This document shows positions 63,367 to 64,000 of a stretch of DNA of 64,000 nucleotides, one piece after another (the first letter of the stretch is position 1; every line of letters starts with the position of its first letter). The DNA is from an uncultured Saprospiraceae bacterium (GTDB lineage: Bacteria > Bacteroidota > Bacteroidia > Chitinophagales > Saprospiraceae). A program made the position numbers and the translations under genes. The notes below the pieces were generated by a model that did not search any database, had not been told where the DNA came from, and saw only the letters and a list, made by a program, of their open reading frames with translations. Where the stretch lies: NCBI GenBank assembly GCA_937921825.1, contig CAKZVK010000025.1, positions 21,090-85,089 of the forward strand, in the 5' to 3' direction.

Positions 63367-63537
63367 TTATTTGTAGCCCTCCCATAAATATTTACCCCAA
63401 TTACCGCCAGTTCTCAAGGCTTTACGTATAGATGTTTCAACATGGTGCTCTTCACCCGGAAATAAACGCAGAATAATAGGCCTTAGAGTCATTATTTCGT
63501 CTCGGGTGAAGTAAGCTCTGCCATTACAATACATCAT
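63367..63537 (-). CDS. Small protein in the prophage edge
   Basis: 56 residues from the ATG at 63535-63537 (a second ATG follows directly). The sequence is basic and helical: YCNGRAYFTRDEIMTLRPII, LRLFPGEEHHVETSIRKALR and a Trp-rich end GGNWGKYLWEGYK. The frame is clean and well separated from neighbours by hairpins, which supports a real gene. It resembles small phage-encoded proteins of unknown role. It lies between the capsid gene and the 59-residue gene, all in one direction. Confidence 0.6.
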   Translation of the reverse strand: MMYCNGRAYFTRDEIMTLRPIILRLFPGEEHHVETSIRKALRTGGNWGKYLWEGYK

Positions 63538-63565
63538 TATGCAAGATCAGCTAAGTTGGAATAAA

Positions 63566-63588
63566 ACCGCCTGCCCAAAGGCAGACGG
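63566..63588 (-). terminator. Hairpin after the capsid gene
   Basis: CCGCCTGCC (63567-63575) pairs with GGCAGACGG (63580-63588), one mismatch, 4-base loop. On the minus strand it is followed by four T. It lies 40 bases after the capsid-type stop. Confidence 0.6.
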
Positions 63589-63627
63589 ATACAAGAATAA
63601 TTTCAAATGAAAAAAGAATTTATTTTA

Positions 63628-64000
63628 CTAGACTGTTATGTCTTTGATAATGACAAAGTTATCTGCCATGTATGACTGAATATCTACTCTCATATGCACT
63701 AAGAATCCGGTTTGCAAATGAGTACTGTATCGCTCAGATAAAGTCAACGAGAACGGGCCACCTAGACCAAATGCTAATTGACTAAAATCACCCATGTATA
63801 TTCTTGACTGATCGCCGTCTGTGCCGTAATTGTCCTTTACGGCTGTTGTCACATATAGTCTTTCGTCAGCAGCCATTTTACCAAGGTCTAGAGGCTTCAT
63901 TAGTGGCTGGTCATCTGTAGCCTTCAATATAGTCAAAGCCTCCCATACATCAGGCGAGAGAATAACAGACATATCATTAAGAGATACGTTTTTCTTCATC
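63628..64000 (-). CDS. HK97-type phage major capsid protein, C-terminal part, cut by the window end
   Basis: 124 or so residues are visible; the frame remains open at the window edge and the first visible Met is probably internal. The stretch VILSPDVWEALTILKATDDQ with PLMKPLDLGKM fits the HK97 capsid P/A-domain strand-helix, and QSRIYMGDFSQLAFGL with the final VDIQSYMADNFVIIKDITV fits the capsid C-terminus, where RVD...A-F-V is typical. This marks the element as a prophage or phage remnant, whose structural genes should continue to the right. The gene reads towards the small genes and the integrase end. Confidence 0.72.
   Translation of the reverse strand, partial: MKKNVSLNDMSVILSPDVWEALTILKATDDQPLMKPLDLGKMAADERLYVTTAVKDNYGTDGDQSRIYMGDFSQLAFGLGGPFSLTLSERYSTHLQTGFLVHMRVDIQSYMADNFVIIKDITV

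Overview
The window is chromosomal DNA of a Bacteroidota bacterium, AT-rich, with a short piece of an integrated phage-like element at the right edge. The assignment rests on the start of sprA (type IX secretion / gliding) next to ruvA, many lipoproteins with Bacteroidota-style signal peptides, a GLPGLI protein paired with a TonB-receptor-like barrel, DUF2480 and DUF6427 proteins, LytTR signalling, and -7 promoter boxes of the TAnnTTTG type. Non-ATG starts are frequent (TTG for ruvA, scpB, the CNNM/TlyC protein, an ASPIC/UnbV lipoprotein and DUF6427; GTG for bioY, the dksA-like gene and one exported protein). Saprospiria or Cytophagia would fit, but I cannot fix the genus.

Layout. 0-5 kb: sprA (cut by the window start), ruvA, an FMN-binding glutamate-synthase-like oxidoreductase and an aldose 1-epimerase. 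4.4-16 kb: an envelope block with an M1 aminopeptidase lipoprotein, a Sulfotransfer_4-type sulfotransferase, an aryl-sulfate sulfotransferase (ASST), two FG-GAP/ASPIC-UnbV lipoproteins and an NHL-type propeller lipoprotein. 16-34 kb: mostly housekeeping genes (bioY, CNNM/TlyC protein, YfiT/DinB protein, PqiA-domain protein, DUF6427, hemA, a frameshifted dksA-like gene, scpB, DUF2480, DUF1295, a cysteine synthase, fused formiminotransferase-cyclodeaminase, gyrB, a Crp-like regulator), with a small Cys-rich lipoprotein island just before gyrB.

34-47.7 kb: the accessory core. It holds two exported orphan proteins, a TPR histidine kinase with a LytTR response regulator, and divergently from these a beta-helix protein, a 1679-residue Rhs protein with unusual N-terminal repeats and an unassigned C-terminal tail, and a secreted protein joining one Rhs-type repeat to a MAM-like domain. 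An AAA/DUF4143 ATPase follows, preceded by three 33-bp tandem repeats that contain a palindrome.

47.8-61.6 kb: ahcY with a strong terminator, a SWIM-SNF2 helicase, a 133-bp MITE-like element, the GLPGLI/outer-membrane barrel pair, trhO, a lipocalin-like lipoprotein, an M14 carboxypeptidase and a DUF1905/YdeI protein. 61.7-64 kb: an integrated element with a tyrosine recombinase broken by one in-frame stop, small phage-type genes, hairpin terminators, a perfect 20-bp palindrome, and the end of an HK97-type major capsid gene that runs off the window.

Main points for a second look: the Rhs / beta-helix / two-component locus, the 20-bp palindrome in the prophage edge, the single-base frameshift in the dksA-like gene, the single stop codon in the integrase, the tandem palindromic repeats before the AAA ATPase, and the MITE-like element.
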